DNA of 58,406 nucleotides from Alcanivorax sp. (lineage in GTDB: Bacteria; Pseudomonadota; Gammaproteobacteria; Pseudomonadales; Alcanivoracaceae). Below the pieces are notes generated by a model. That model did not search any database, was not told the origin of the DNA, and saw only the letters and a list, made by a program, of their open reading frames with translations. The position numbers and the translations under genes were made by a program. How positions within the stretch are numbered: the first letter of the stretch is position 1; each line of letters opens with the position of its first letter. Below, one piece after another: positions 1 to 9,913 of this stretch. The stretch spans positions 1-58,406 of the forward strand of contig NZ_NVWY01000008.1 in NCBI RefSeq assembly GCF_002733835.1, read 5' to 3'.

Positions 1-78
1 CCTTGGGTCAGATGCTCCTTTGGTCCCTCCACCCCGGCAAGTCCTGCATGGTTGCAGGAAGAGCATTCAAACATACAA

Positions 79-222
79 GTTCCCTTCCAGGGGACGAACG
101 AAGGTCGCTCTGCACCTTGCCGCCTATTGCGATAATAGAAGAACAGGCCGCGCCTCTGACTCTAGTGATGATCCTTCGGACCTTTTTCGCGCTTCGCGCG
201 GTTCGTCCCCTGGAAGGGAACT
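79..222. repeat. MITE-like element with 22-bp terminal inverted repeats
   Basis: Positions 79-100 and 201-222 are perfect reverse complements over 22 bases, built around CCCTTCCAGGGGACGAAC. They enclose about 100 bp with no credible coding sequence, and a small inner hairpin lies at 188-200. The layout resembles a miniature inverted-repeat element. No clear target-site duplication is visible at the ends, so a mobile origin is inference. It lies beyond the 3' end of oadB, and a role as a large 3' RNA hairpin is also possible. Confidence 0.6.
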
Positions 223-248
223 CCTACAGGGATGGGAGGGGAAGGAAG

Positions 249-270
249 CGCGTGGCGCGAACGCCACGCG
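249..270 (-). terminator. Strong GC hairpin after oadB
   Basis: A perfect 9-bp stem (CGCGTGGCG) closed by a four-base CGAA loop lies just beyond the oadB stop codon. No T-run follows it on the minus strand, so it is either an atypical terminator or an mRNA 3'-end stabiliser. Confidence 0.4.
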
Positions 271-278
271 GGGGAAGA

Positions 279-1577
279 TCAGCCTGCGAAGTTGAGCAGG
301 ACGCCGGCGGCGACGGCGGAGCCGATGACCCCGGCCACGTTGGGACCCATGGCATGCATGAGCAAGAAATTGTGGGGATTGGCGTCCAGGCCGACCTTGT
401 TGGCCACCCGTGCCGCCATGGGGACGGCGGACACACCGGCGGCGCCGATAATGGGATTGACCGGGTGGCGACTGACGCGGTTGAGCAGCTTGGCCATCAG
501 CACGCCAGTGGCGGTGCCGATCATGAAGGCCACCAGCCCCAGGGCCAGGATACCCAGGGTTTCCATGACCAGGAACTGTTCTGCGCTGAGTTTCGCCCCC
601 ACGGCCAGCCCCAGCATGATGGTCACCACATTGATCAGGGCATTGCTGGTGGTATCCACGAGCCGGTTCACCACCCCGGATTCCTTCATCAGGTTACCCA
701 GGCAGAACATGCCCAGCAGTGGCGCCGCATCGGGTAACACCAGCGCCACCAGCACCAGCAACAGGATCGGGAACAGAATTTTCTCTACCTGACTCACCGA
801 GCGCAGTTGCTCCATTTTGATCTGGCGCTCTTTTTGCGAGGTCAGCGCCCGGATGATTGGCGGCTGGATAATGGGTACCAGCGCCATGTAGGAATAGGCC
901 GCCACCGCAATCGCGCCAAGTAGATGCGGCGCCAGCTTGGTGGTGACATAGATGGAAGTGGGACCGTCTGCGCCACCGATGATGCCAATGGCGGCGGCAT
1001 CCGACAGGGAAAATTCCATGCCCAGAAAATTCAGCGCCAGCGCCCCCAGCAAGGCGGCAAAGATGCCAAATTGCGCCGCCGCGCCCAGCAACAGGGTGCG
1101 CGGGTTGGCCAGCAGCGGGCCAAAATCGGTCATCGCCCCTACGCCCATGAAGATCAACAGCGGGAAAATGCCGGTAGTCAGGCCTACGGTATAAATCAAA
1201 TAGAGAATACCGTCGCCGTAATTGGCTTTTACTGCCAGGTGGTGCAGCTGATCCTGCACCGCTGGCCCTGCCGCCTGCGCGGCCGTATAAAGCGCGTCAC
1301 GCCCTGCCCCGGCCTCCATACCCAGCACCTGTGCCATGGAGGCCAGCAGCTCTGTAGAGCCAAAATGCAGCGCCTGACTGATGGCGGATTCCGCCAGCCC
1401 GGCCATGGGAATATTGGCCAGCAAGCCACCAAAGCCGATGGGCAACAACAGCAATGGCTCGAATTTTTTATGAATGGCCAGCCACAGCAAACCCAGGCAG
1501 ACCAATAGCATGACCAGCTGGCCGCCGCTCATGTGAAACAGCCCGGTGCTGTGCCAGAGGGTTTGCAGCTTATCCAT
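279..1577 (-). CDS. oadB: Oxaloacetate decarboxylase, beta subunit (Na+ pump)
   Basis: This 432-aa, strongly hydrophobic protein is the membrane subunit of the Na+-translocating oxaloacetate decarboxylase. In the family it decarboxylates carboxybiotin and couples the reaction to sodium export. The family sequence [15 protein letters not shown] is present, as are the conserved C-terminal segments [13 protein letters not shown] and [23 protein letters not shown]. The length matches the family norm of about 430 aa. It is the last gene of an oadG-oadA-oadB operon, and its start overlaps the oadA stop by 8 bp, which suggests translational coupling. Assignment is firm. Whether the complex serves oxaloacetate or a related substrate such as methylmalonyl-CoA is decided by the alpha subunit. 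Confidence 0.95.
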   Translation of the reverse strand: MDKLQTLWHSTGLFHMSGGQLVMLLVCLGLLWLAIHKKFEPLLLLPIGFGGLLANIPMAGLAESAISQALHFGSTELLASMAQVLGMEAGAGRDALYTAAQAAGPAVQDQLHHLAVKANYGDGILYLIYTVGLTTGIFPLLIFMGVGAMTDFGPLLANPRTLLLGAAAQFGIFAALLGALALNFLGMEFSLSDAAAIGIIGGADGPTSIYVTTKLAPHLLGAIAVAAYSYMALVPIIQPPIIRALTSQKERQIKMEQLRSVSQVEKILFPILLLVLVALVLPDAAPLLGMFCLGNLMKESGVVNRLVDTTSNALINVVTIMLGLAVGAKLSAEQFLVMETLGILALGLVAFMIGTATGVLMAKLLNRVSRHPVNPIIGAAGVSAVPMAARVANKVGLDANPHNFLLMHAMGPNVAGVIGSAVAAGVLLNFAG

Positions 1578-3369
1578 TGGCGGGCTCCACGCTGAGCAGG
1601 GTTTGCCCCACGGCCACGGCGTCGCCCTCTTTCACGGCAACCTCGCTGACCACGCCTGCGCAGGTACTGGACACATCCGTTTCCATTTTCATGGCTTCCA
1701 GCACCATGATTTTTTGACCTTCGGTGACCTGATCACCAGGCTTCACCAGTACCTGAAAAATATTCCCCGCCAGCGGCGCAGGCACCGGCACGCTGTTGGC
1801 CGGGTTACCGGGAGAGGGGGCGGATGGCGCAGGGGCAGAGGCACCACCCACCGCACGCAGGCCGGTTACATCACCGCCCTCGTTCACTTTCACCGTGTAC
1901 TGTTGGCCGTCTACCTCAACGGTATAAACCCCTTCTGACTGCGTGCCGCTGCTGGCCGCGTCTTTACCTTCGCCCGGTGCCGCTTCAAACGCCGAGGCAT
2001 CGCCCCGGTTTTCCAGAAAACGTTGCCCAATTTGCGGGAACAACGCATAGGTAAGCACGTCGTCGATTAAGCGCTCCCCTTCCGCCAGCGCCATGCCCCT
2101 GTCTTTTGCCAGAGACAGCACTTCATCACGGAGACTGCCCATTTCGTTGTCGAGCAGATCACCCGGGCGGCAGGTAACCGGTTCGTCCCCCTCCAGGGTG
2201 CGCTGCTGTAGCTCGGCATTGTACGGGGCCGGTGCGGCGCCATATTCGCCACGGAGGATGCCGCGGGTTTCCTTGCTGAGCACTTTGTAGCGTTCGCCGG
2301 AGAGCACATTGAGCACCGCCTGGGTGCCGACGATTTGCGAGGTGGGCGTCACCAGTGGAATGAACCCCAGATCTTCACGGACGCCGGGAATTTCCTGCAG
2401 CACTTCATCGAACCGGTCCGCTGCGCCCTGCTCCTTGAGCTGACTTTCCATATTGGTGAGCATGCCGCCGGGCACCTGCGCCACCAGGATGCGCGCATCC
2501 ACACCTCGCAAGCTGCCTTCGAAGGCGGCGTACTTTTTGCGAACCTCACGAAAATAACCGGCAATACGATTCAGTTTTTTGATATCCAGCCCGGTATCCC
2601 GGTCCGTGCCTTCCAGCATGGCGACCACGGATTCCGTTGGGCTATGACCATAGGTCATCGACATGGACGAGATGGCGGTGTCCACGTTGTCGATGCCCGC
2701 TTCTGCCGCTTTCAGGGCCGTGGCGGTGGACAGCCCCGTGGTCGCGTGCGATTGCATGTGCACGGGAATATTCAGGGAAGCTTTCAGGCGCGTCACCAGC
2801 TCGAACGCCACGGCGGGGCGCAGCAGGCCGGCCATGTCCTTAATGGCAACCGAATGGGCGCCCATCTGTTCGATCACTTTGCCCTGCTCCACCCACATGT
2901 CCATGGTGTGCACCGGGCTGACCGTGTACGCGATGGTGCCCTGGGCGTGCTTGCCCTGCTTTACCACAGCGGCGATGGCCCGCTCGATATTGCGCATATC
3001 GTTCATGGCATCAAACACACGGAACACATCCACGCCGTTTTCCGCTGCACGTTCCACAAAGGTATCCACCACATCATCCGCATAGTGGCGATAGCCCAAC
3101 AGGTTCTGCCCACGCAGCAGCATTTGCTGTGGCGTTTTTGGCATGGCCTGCTTCAATTCGCGGATGCGCTGCCAGGGGTCTTCCCCCAGATAACGAATAC
3201 AGGCATCAAAGGTCGCCCCACCCCAGGATTCCAGTGACCAGAAGCCAATGTCATCAAGTTCCGCAGCAATCGGCAGCATGTCATCCAGGCGCATACGGGT
3301 AGCAAACAGGGACTGGTGCGCATCACGCAGCACCACATCGGTAATGCCCAACGGTTTCAGGTCACTCAT
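1570..3369 (-). CDS. oadA: Oxaloacetate decarboxylase, alpha subunit (biotin carboxyltransferase)
   Basis: This 599-aa cytoplasmic subunit moves the carboxyl group of oxaloacetate to biotin, giving pyruvate. The N-terminal carboxyltransferase domain opens with [14 protein letters not shown] (Asp16 fits the metal ligand) and has the HMQSHATTG metal-site motif. A conserved PYC/OADA middle domain follows. A Pro/Ala-rich hinge near residues 500-525 leads to a biotinyl domain with EAMKMET, so Lys561 is the predicted biotin site. It sits between oadG and oadB in the usual gene order. The complete three-domain layout argues against it being a pyruvate carboxylase fragment. Confidence 0.95.
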   Translation of the reverse strand: MSDLKPLGITDVVLRDAHQSLFATRMRLDDMLPIAAELDDIGFWSLESWGGATFDACIRYLGEDPWQRIRELKQAMPKTPQQMLLRGQNLLGYRHYADDVVDTFVERAAENGVDVFRVFDAMNDMRNIERAIAAVVKQGKHAQGTIAYTVSPVHTMDMWVEQGKVIEQMGAHSVAIKDMAGLLRPAVAFELVTRLKASLNIPVHMQSHATTGLSTATALKAAEAGIDNVDTAISSMSMTYGHSPTESVVAMLEGTDRDTGLDIKKLNRIAGYFREVRKKYAAFEGSLRGVDARILVAQVPGGMLTNMESQLKEQGAADRFDEVLQEIPGVREDLGFIPLVTPTSQIVGTQAVLNVLSGERYKVLSKETRGILRGEYGAAPAPYNAELQQRTLEGDEPVTCRPGDLLDNEMGSLRDEVLSLAKDRGMALAEGERLIDDVLTYALFPQIGQRFLENRGDASAFEAAPGEGKDAASSGTQSEGVYTVEVDGQQYTVKVNEGGDVTGLRAVGGASAPAPSAPSPGNPANSVPVPAPLAGNIFQVLVKPGDQVTEGQKIMVLEAMKMETDVSSTCAGVVSEVAVKEGDAVAVGQTLLSVEPANG

Positions 3370-3384
3370 GGAATAATCCGGTAT

Positions 3385-3624
3385 CTATGACAGTGAAGAC
3401 TGGCGATGCTGCTGCACCGCTTTTTCGATAGCTTTGATAATGGCCGGCGATGGCATATTTTGCGGGGAGGATGAAGCGGGCTGCGGCGCCGGTTCCTCGC
3501 GGCCGAATTTCTGCACCAGCGCCGACATGGCAGTGGTGACGGCCACCAGCACAATCAGAAAAACAAACACGACACCCATGCCAACCAGCATGAGTTCGAC
3601 ACCCTGAGCCATCATAGCGTTCAT
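3385..3624 (-). CDS. oadG: Oxaloacetate decarboxylase, gamma subunit
   Basis: This 79-aa protein has one membrane helix (about residues 10-33) and a short, polar, Pro/Ser-rich cytoplasmic tail. That is the usual build of OadG, which holds the alpha and beta subunits together. An AAGGAG ribosome-binding site stands about 8 bases before the ATG. The gene begins the oadGAB operon, 15 bp ahead of oadA. Small gamma subunits are poorly conserved, so the call rests on size, topology and position. Confidence 0.88.
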   Translation of the reverse strand: MNAMMAQGVELMLVGMGVVFVFLIVLVAVTTAMSALVQKFGREEPAPQPASSSPQNMPSPAIIKAIEKAVQQHRQSSLS

Positions 3625-3649
3625 GGAACACTCCTTTTGGTTCCAAAAG

Positions 3650-3990
3650 CGGATTCAGTCACCGCGTGCGAGAGCGAAAGGCGTCGCCGTTTGGGCGGGC
3701 ATCATGGTGGCCTTGTGAGCCGGTATTGCTCTCGCGGGGTTAAAGGCAATGTAGACAGATTGTCGACAACCCGCAATGAGGCATGCGAGGAACCGGTTGG
3801 TGGTTTTGATCAATCGACGGCGTGCAGGCCAGATTTATCCAGACCGTAGAGTAAAAAATATCGCAATGGAATGAAGTGCAATACGGCGTCGGGAAGACTT
3901 GGGGGTCGTACCTGCTCGGACAGCGTTGAGCCTGCGAGCCTGTTGCATGCGGCATGAAGGGTGAGGCGTGCAGCGGCCGCAGAGCGGCAT
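3650..3990. other. Intergenic stretch between oadG and tRNA-Arg
   Basis: About 340 bases without a credible gene. It should contain the oadGAB promoter region on the minus strand, but no promoter could be assigned with confidence. Short open frames here lack ribosome-binding sites and family resemblance. Confidence 0.5.
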
Positions 3991-4022
3991 AAAAAAAGGC
4001 CCCCGATTGGGAGCCTTCTTTT
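3991..4022 (-). terminator. Terminator of tRNA-Arg
   Basis: Read on the minus strand, GGCTCCC and GGGGGCC form a stem around an AATC loop, followed by seven T residues. It lies directly downstream of the tRNA gene and fits a Rho-independent terminator. Confidence 0.85.
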
Positions 4023-4029
4023 ATTCGTA

Positions 4030-4106
4030 TGGTACACCGGGAGGGAGTCGAACCCCCGACCTACTGGTTCGTAGCCAGTTGCTCTATCCAGCTGAGCTAC
4101 CGGTGC
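4030..4106 (-). tRNA. tRNA-Arg (anticodon ACG)
   Basis: The 77-nt minus-strand sequence folds into a complete cloverleaf with an encoded 3' CCA. The acceptor stem GCACCGG pairs with CCGGTGT, with a G-U closing pair. The D arm reads AGCTCAGCTGGATAGAGC, and the T arm contains GGTTCGACTCC. The anticodon loop CTACGAA places ACG at positions 34-36. ACG-Arg is normally deaminated to ICG, and the TadA-like enzyme for that step is encoded at 27.4 kb. Confidence 0.97.
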
Positions 4107-4196
4107 AAATCTCGTTGCTGTAACGCCGCGAGAGGCTGCGCATTATTCCGAAAGCCCCGCGGTGAGTCAAGCGTAGATCGGTTAAAAGTTCGGCAA

Positions 4197-4676
4197 TCAG
4201 CTTTCTGCGGCAGCCATTTGTTTTTGCATGTAATTTTCCAGGCCGACTTTATCGATCAGACCGAGCTGGGTCTCCAGCCAATCGATATGCTCTTCCTCGG
4301 ATTCGAGGATATCTTTGAGCAGGTTACGGCTGATGTAATCCTGGATGGATTCGCAATAAGCAATGCCTTCACGCAGGTCTGGCACAGCCATTTGCTCAAG
4401 CTTGAGATCGCATTCCAGCATTTCCTTGGTGTTTTCACCAATCATCAGCTTGCCCAGATCCTGCAGGTTGGGAATGCCTTCCAGGAACAGAATGCGCTCG
4501 ACCAGCATGTCCGCATGCTTCATCTCGTCGATGGATTCGTGATATTCCTTGGCATAGAGTGCCTGCAAGCCCCAATCCTGGTACATCTTGGCGTGGAGGA
4601 AGTACTGGTTAATGGCAACCAGCTCATTGCCGAGTGCACGGTTGAGGAACTCAATCGCTTTGGCGTCGCCTTTCAT
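4197..4676 (-). CDS. bfr: Bacterioferritin
   Basis: This 159-aa four-helix-bundle protein matches bacterioferritin, the heme-containing iron-storage 24-mer. The ferroxidase ligands Glu18, Glu51 and His54 and the axial heme ligand Met52 (in DEMKHAD) are all present. The ATG at 4676 was chosen because a GGAGA site precedes it and it gives the family length; a GTG six codons upstream is less likely. The Bfd ferredoxin gene lies just upstream on the same strand, and Fur-like sites flank that gene, which suggests iron-responsive control. Confidence 0.95.
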   Translation of the reverse strand: MKGDAKAIEFLNRALGNELVAINQYFLHAKMYQDWGLQALYAKEYHESIDEMKHADMLVERILFLEGIPNLQDLGKLMIGENTKEMLECDLKLEQMAVPDLREGIAYCESIQDYISRNLLKDILESEEEHIDWLETQLGLIDKVGLENYMQKQMAAAES

Positions 4677-4784
4677 TGGGGGGATCTCCGTCACATGAAC
4701 TTGGGGTAACCCCTATTGTTCAGCAAGTGTGTGACAGAGACAAGGCAGGAGAGGAAAAAAAGCGCTTCAAATACAAGCGCTTAT

Positions 4785-4803
4785 GCAAATGAGAACGATT
4801 GTT
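4785..4803 (-). promoter_or_regulatory. Degenerate Fur-box-like site between bfd and bfr
   Basis: The sequence GCAAATGAGAACGATTGTT agrees with about 12 of 19 positions of the classic Fur consensus. It sits at the end of bfd, upstream of bfr on the minus strand. It is weaker than the site before bfd and could be chance. Confidence 0.35.
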
Positions 4804-5039
4804 TATGCGGTTTGTGGCCAGAAAACAACCGCCTCACCAGCAGTAGAAGAGTTCGAGAATGAGGTCGCCTCGTTTGCGCTACGGGTCTCACGCAAAATTT
4901 GGCGGGCGTGACGGGCACATTTACCACACTGACTTCCAACCCCAAGTTCCCGACGAAGATCACGCAGGCTGTCGCAGCCAGAATCGACCGCTTCCCGTAT
5001 ATGGTTGTCAGTAATACCCTTACAAATGCATACGTACAT
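4803..5039 (-). CDS. bfd: Bacterioferritin-associated ferredoxin Bfd
   Basis: This 78-aa protein carries the BFD [2Fe-2S] domain. Cys4, Cys6, Cys38 and Cys41 (motifs YVCICKGIT and SQCGKC) form the cluster ligands. Bfd docks on bacterioferritin and passes electrons to the heme so that stored iron is released. The C-terminal 20 residues are not conserved. It is encoded directly upstream of bfr, in the common pairing, and a good Fur-like site lies before it. Confidence 0.93.
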   Translation of the reverse strand: MYVCICKGITDNHIREAVDSGCDSLRDLRRELGVGSQCGKCARHARQILRETRSANEATSFSNSSTAGEAVVFWPQTA

Positions 5040-5076
5040 AAGTCGCCTTTCCTCAATCTCTGAAAAGGATGCTAAA

Positions 5077-5095
5077 CCTAACGCGAATCATTATC
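5077..5095 (-). promoter_or_regulatory. Fur-box-like operator upstream of bfd
   Basis: The 19-base site ends in AATCATTATC and agrees with 14 of 19 positions of the palindromic Fur consensus, with one half-site perfect. It lies about 40-55 bp before the bfd start, a natural position for iron-dependent repression. Confidence 0.6.
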
Positions 5096-5236
5096 AACTA
5101 CTTTTGGGGATCTATTCACCCACCCCGCTCCAGCTTCCCTGAGAGCAACGCCATCCATATGCAAAATGCACATTTAGCCACCCAGCACCCTTATCTCACG
5201 GTGAAATCCTGGCAGCACGACCTGTACGACAGGCAT

Positions 5237-5263
5237 AAAAAAGCCCCGCAAAGCGGGGCTTTT
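5237..5263 (-). terminator. Terminator of the histone-like gene
   Basis: AAGCCCCGC and GCGGGGCTT form a perfect stem with T-rich flanks on both strands. It lies just beyond the stop of the Lys/Ala-rich gene on the minus strand. Confidence 0.88.
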
Positions 5264-5288
5264 AGCCTTCATAAACCCTTCTGACGTA

Positions 5289-6038
5289 TCAGGAAGGCTT
5301 CTTCTTGGCCGGAGTACGCTTACGTGCAGCTTTCTTGGCAGGCGCTTTACGGGTTGCTGCCTTTTTTGCTGCAGGTTTCTTGGTGGCCGCTTTTTTGGCA
5401 GGCGCCTTTTTAGTCGCTGCTTTTTTTGCAGTCGCCTTGGGCTTGCGAGCGGTCGCTTTCTTGGCCGCACGCTTGGCCTTCGCCGCCGCTTTACGCGCAG
5501 CTGCCTTGGCTTTCTGCTCCGCTTTCTTCTGTTCGGCCTTGGCTTTCTTCGCCAGTTTGCGCTCATGATCACGCAATTTGGCTTTGAAGTTGCGCTCAGC
5601 AGTGCGCAGTTTCTTCACTTCGCGGGCAACCACTTTCTTGGCGGCCTGGATCTCGGCACGAATCAGTTTCGCTTCGCCACGAATATCCTGGAGTTTCAGG
5701 CGCGCAGTGTTCATGCGACCGCGTGCAGTTTCAACGGCACGCTTGGCGGCGGCAGTGGAAGTTTTTTGTGCTTTTTCACGCTTGGCGGCAACATCGGCAC
5801 GCAGTTTCGACAGTTTGGCGTTCTCTGCGTCGATTTTGGCGCGATGCTTATCAAGTTTGGTTTGTGACTGGGTAACTTTCTTTTCTGCCTGGGCTACAGC
5901 TTTGTCCTGTAATTTAACCTTGGATTCAGCGTTGCTGACAGATTTGGGAACAGCCGGTGCTTTTGCAACAGCGGCTTTCTTCGCTGCGGGTTTGCGCGCC
6001 GCAGTTTTTTTCGCGGCGGCTTTCTTTGCTCTAGCCAT
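5289..6038 (-). CDS. Ala/Lys-rich histone H1-like protein (AlgP-like)
   Basis: This 249-aa, extremely basic protein has a short AK-rich start and a long charged helical or coiled-coil middle (about residues 35-165). The C-terminal tail has tandem AAKKA/PAKKA/TKKP units. The tail resembles eukaryotic histone H1 and the Pseudomonas AlgP (AlgR3) DNA-binding tail, so a nucleoid-associated role is inferred. Repeats of this kind vary in copy number by slippage, so length may differ between strains. The coiled-coil middle is longer than expected for a simple H1-like tail protein. Confidence 0.8.
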   Translation of the reverse strand: MARAKKAAAKKTAARKPAAKKAAVAKAPAVPKSVSNAESKVKLQDKAVAQAEKKVTQSQTKLDKHRAKIDAENAKLSKLRADVAAKREKAQKTSTAAAKRAVETARGRMNTARLKLQDIRGEAKLIRAEIQAAKKVVAREVKKLRTAERNFKAKLRDHERKLAKKAKAEQKKAEQKAKAAARKAAAKAKRAAKKATARKPKATAKKAATKKAPAKKAATKKPAAKKAATRKAPAKKAARKRTPAKKKPS

Positions 6039-6884
6039 GATTGATCTCCTAAGCTATGGCGTTGTCATCAGTACTGCGACAAGTGGAAAATAGCATAAAA
6101 AAAAATCAGTTGGTACATTATTTAATCAACCCACTTTTAATTTTTCTGATTTTTTTCACTGCCTTTGCTACCCGCCCTTTTCACCCCGTTTCTCTTTTAC
6201 GCGTTTTCGTTTTATTTTTTATGGGCATTATTTACCTCCCGACGAATATTGAATCTTCCTGGGGCAGTATTTCTGCACGTTTTTCTACACTCGTTGTTCT
6301 TCCTGCACACCTTGGGTTTACACAACAACACAGTCCATGTGCACGAAAAAAAAGCGCTCTTACAATAAAATCCACAGCCATTATGGAAAGCCTCCTCTCG
6401 CTATCGCGCCTGAAAAAGACAGATCACCCAGGCAAAGGCGCCTTTCTTTCCTGCGCCTCTTACAGCGAATCAACAAGACAGACTATTTTGATTTGAGTAG
6501 AACCGTTACGCGCCGCCTGAAAGAATCGCCCCCATTACTTTGCGAGAAATGCCGTTCATTTTTCCACTTCCCGGAAGGCTATTAGGCATCACTTTTATTG
6601 GGTTGCATCCTCATTCGTTGTTTTTTCAGTTCGAGACGACTCCGAACCAGACGCGCCGTGCAGCTCCTTGAGAGACAACCCGCCATCCACATTACGGCGC
6701 CCCTTTCCCAACTCAGGAGAAAATCCGGGCATATGGCAGCAGGTAAATCAGGACGAACAGGGGGTAAGCGCCAGTCGGTATTCACACTGGGAGGGGTTTG
6801 GTGAGAGATTTGGGGCGATATCAGGGAATACGCCAGATGGTGCATGCTTGGCTATTGGTTGCAGGCTTTCTGTGATTCCTCCCC
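6039..6884. other. Long intergenic region, AT-rich in its left part
   Basis: About 850 bases separate the histone-like gene from the adk terminator. Bases 6085-6380 are visibly AT-rich, with T-runs, compared with the GC-rich surroundings. Open frames here (for example 6056-6496) have no ribosome-binding site, atypical composition and no recognisable family. The region may hold the histone-like gene's leader, a small RNA or remnant DNA; none could be shown. Confidence 0.5.
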
Positions 6885-6917
6885 AAAAAAAACGGGAAGC
6901 CGAAGCTTCCCGTTTTT
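6885..6917 (-). terminator. Terminator of adk
   Basis: AACGGGAAGC and GCTTCCCGTT form a 10-bp stem with a short CGAA loop and A/T runs on both sides. It lies downstream of the adk stop codon. Confidence 0.9.
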
Positions 6918-6954
6918 ATACAGCGTTTTGTCAGCCTCCCACAGGAGGCCGTAA

Positions 6955-7842
<888 letters not shown>

Positions 7843-7859
7843 TCATCACAAGGGATAGG

Positions 7860-7882
7860 GGCTGCTACTTAGGTAGCAGCCC
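7860..7882. other. Hairpin between ccmI and adk
   Basis: GGCTGCTAC and GTAGCAGCC form a 9-bp stem around TTAG, just beyond the ccmI stop codon. There is no T-run on the minus strand, so termination here is uncertain. Confidence 0.4.
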
Positions 7883-7896
7883 GGGGCGGCAAGCCC

Positions 7897-8922
7897 CTAT
7901 TGGCGGGACAAATCGAGGGTTGCAGGCTGCGCCTGGGGAAGTTGTAACGAAACCGGTACGGCGGTAATCGCCGCCTGATCCACCGAGGCACCCGGTGCTG
8001 GCGTGTAGCGGGCACCGATAACCAGGTCCGCCTGCGCGTCCGGGTAGCCCTGCAGCCAGTTTGCCGCCGTCAGCTCCACAGTAATGGGGAAATGGGGAAC
8101 CACTTTCCGTTGTGCAGCCAGCGGTTGCCCGGTGCTTCCCGCTTCGCGAAGGAACACAAACAGGGTACCACCAGCCGGCAGGCCTTCACCGCTGATTGTC
8201 GCCCCAAGGTTGGCAAAGACCCCTTCACGCTGCTTTTGCTCCCGGGCCCGATCCAAACCGCGCTGCAACAGTTCCGCCGTTTCGCCTTCGCTGTGCCGGG
8301 ACAACAAAGACGCCCAGGCCTGTTCCGACAGCGCATAACGCCCGGCCCGGTCCGCCGACATGGCCAGCAACATCCAGGCCCCATCGTGATTCGGTTCACG
8401 GTCCAGCACCCAGCGAATTTCGTCCAGCGCCGGGTCGGTAAGCCGTGCTTCATTCTTTTCGATCAAGGCGCGTGCCAGCAGCAGATGCATGGCGGCATCA
8501 TCCGGATTCAGCTGCAAGGCCTTGCGAGCGGCTTCTTCGGTCTGTGCCGGCGCTCCCAACTGGTCATACAGAGCGCCCAGGGCATACCAACCAACGGCAG
8601 AGGGGGTCCGGGAGAGTTCGGATTGCAACACCCGCACCAAGGCCCCGGCGGGCACTTCAGAGGCGGCTTTCTCCGGTGGTTGCCCGGCGATAATTTGCCG
8701 CGCCACCTCACCGTATTCCTGTTTATGCCCCAACCAGGTGCTGGTGTGCTCGTTAAGACCGATAAACCCGTAACCGGCGCCGGCCAGAACCACCATCACC
8801 AGGGGAATACCTATCGCGCCCGTCATGTTCTTGCCGGCTTTGCGCCCTTCACGGCGCCACATCATCCACAGCACCGCAGCCATCACCAGCAACAGAACCA
8901 GCGCCATCACCCACAACATCAT
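7897..8922 (-). CDS. ccmI: Cytochrome c maturation protein CcmI (CycH)
   Basis: This 341-aa protein has two N-terminal membrane helices (about residues 3-21 and 35-54). A periplasmic TPR-rich region follows (about 95-215, with ALGALYDQLG and ARKALQLNPDDAAMHLLLARAL), then a C-terminal beta-rich domain (about 225-341). CcmI is the chaperone that hands apocytochrome c to the CcmFH heme lyase. It is the last gene of ccmF-ccmG-ccmH-ccmI, and its start overlaps the ccmH stop by 4 bp. E. coli fuses this function into a long CcmH; here the proteins are separate. Confidence 0.9.
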   Translation of the reverse strand: MMLWVMALVLLLVMAAVLWMMWRREGRKAGKNMTGAIGIPLVMVVLAGAGYGFIGLNEHTSTWLGHKQEYGEVARQIIAGQPPEKAASEVPAGALVRVLQSELSRTPSAVGWYALGALYDQLGAPAQTEEAARKALQLNPDDAAMHLLLARALIEKNEARLTDPALDEIRWVLDREPNHDGAWMLLAMSADRAGRYALSEQAWASLLSRHSEGETAELLQRGLDRAREQKQREGVFANLGATISGEGLPAGGTLFVFLREAGSTGQPLAAQRKVVPHFPITVELTAANWLQGYPDAQADLVIGARYTPAPGASVDQAAITAVPVSLQLPQAQPATLDLSRQ

Positions 8923-9356
8923 TTCGTGCCCTCTTCCGGTTCTTTACCCTGGGATCTCTCATCTTCTGCTGCCGCTTTACGGCTGGCGTTACGCAGCAAC
9001 ATAACGATCACTACGCCGCCACCCAATAACAACAAAATGGGGCCCAGCCACAAAATGGAGGTACCGGCATTCACCGGCGGGCGATAGCTGACAAAGTCAC
9101 CATAACGAGAGACAAAATAATCGACGATGTCCTCATCGCTTTTGCCTTCCAGGATCATGGTATGCACTCGCGTTCGCATATCCTGGGCAATGCCGGCATC
9201 GGAATCCGCAATGCTCTGGTTCTGGCATTTCGGGCAACGCAGTTCCTCAGACAGGATACGAAAACGCTGTTCCTGTTGTTCATTATCGAACTGATAGACA
9301 TCAATGGCGGCCAAGGCCGGCATGGACAGTATCAGCAGCAACACCATACGCAGCAT
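8919..9356 (-). CDS. ccmH: Cytochrome c maturation thioredoxin-like protein CcmH (CycL)
   Basis: This 145-aa protein has an N-terminal signal or anchor and the CcmH redox motif LRCPKCQ with Cys41 and Cys44. The family sequence SIADSDAGIAQDMR and a C-terminal membrane helix (about 105-123) are also present. It reduces apocytochrome CXXCH cysteines before heme attachment, together with CcmG and CcmF. Its start abuts the ccmG stop and its end overlaps ccmI by 4 bp, consistent with one transcript. Confidence 0.93.
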   Translation of the reverse strand: MLRMVLLLILSMPALAAIDVYQFDNEQQEQRFRILSEELRCPKCQNQSIADSDAGIAQDMRTRVHTMILEGKSDEDIVDYFVSRYGDFVSYRPPVNAGTSILWLGPILLLLGGGVVIVMLLRNASRKAAAEDERSQGKEPEEGTK

Positions 9357-9913
9357 TATTCTTCTCCCTCACCCTGCCCCGTCGCTGGCGACTGTGTAGG
9401 CAATAAAGGAACAAATTTTTCTTCCCAGACGCGGGCATTCAAATCCCCCGCGTGGCGCAACACGATCTCCCCCGCCGGGTTAATCAGGAAAGTTTCCGGG
9501 GCCCCATAGACCCCCAGATCCAGTCCCAGTTGGCCGTCGGCATCCACAATTACATGGGTGAAGGGGTTACCCAGGTTAGCCAGATATTGACGGGCGGCCG
9601 GCAGCTCGTCCTTGTAGTTCAACCCGGAAATGGCCACACCCCGTGCCGCCAGCTCCAGCAGATACGGGTGTTCCACATGGCAGGTGGGGCACCAGGTGGC
9701 CCACACATTCAATAGCTGCCAACGCCCTTTCAGGGACTCTTCAGTATAGGTTTCTTCGGTCAGTAACGACGGCAGGGAAAACGACGGTGCCGGTTTGCCC
9801 ACCAACGCAGAAGGCAGTTCCTGTGGATCACGACCCAGGCCGCTGGCCAACAGCACCGCCAGCAACACAAAGCCGACCAGAGGCAAAAACACCCAGGGAG
9901 AATTAGCTTTCAT
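9356..9913 (-). CDS. ccmG: Cytochrome c maturation thiol:disulfide interchange protein (DsbE/CcmG)
   Basis: This 185-aa thioredoxin-fold protein is anchored to the inner membrane by one N-terminal helix and faces the periplasm. The active site is WCPTC in the context WATWCPTCHVEHP, and the conserved GVYGAPETFLI segment follows. It keeps CcmH reduced during heme attachment. The ATG at 9913 was chosen because GGAG lies 5 bases before it; this start overlaps the ccmF stop by 11 bp. A start nine codons upstream is possible but lacks such a site. Confidence 0.94.
   Translation of the reverse strand: MKANSPWVFLPLVGFVLLAVLLASGLGRDPQELPSALVGKPAPSFSLPSLLTEETYTEESLKGRWQLLNVWATWCPTCHVEHPYLLELAARGVAISGLNYKDELPAARQYLANLGNPFTHVIVDADGQLGLDLGVYGAPETFLINPAGEIVLRHAGDLNARVWEEKFVPLLPTQSPATGQGEGEE

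Noticed and set aside
2335..3237. A 300-codon frame on the plus strand opposite oadA
   Set aside because: It is antisense to a clear oadA reading frame, has no ribosome-binding site, and its His/Gln/Arg-rich composition is what high-GC antisense frames give.
6056..6496. A 146-codon frame in the AT-rich gap
   Set aside because: It lies in AT-rich DNA, starts without a ribosome-binding site, and resembles no family.
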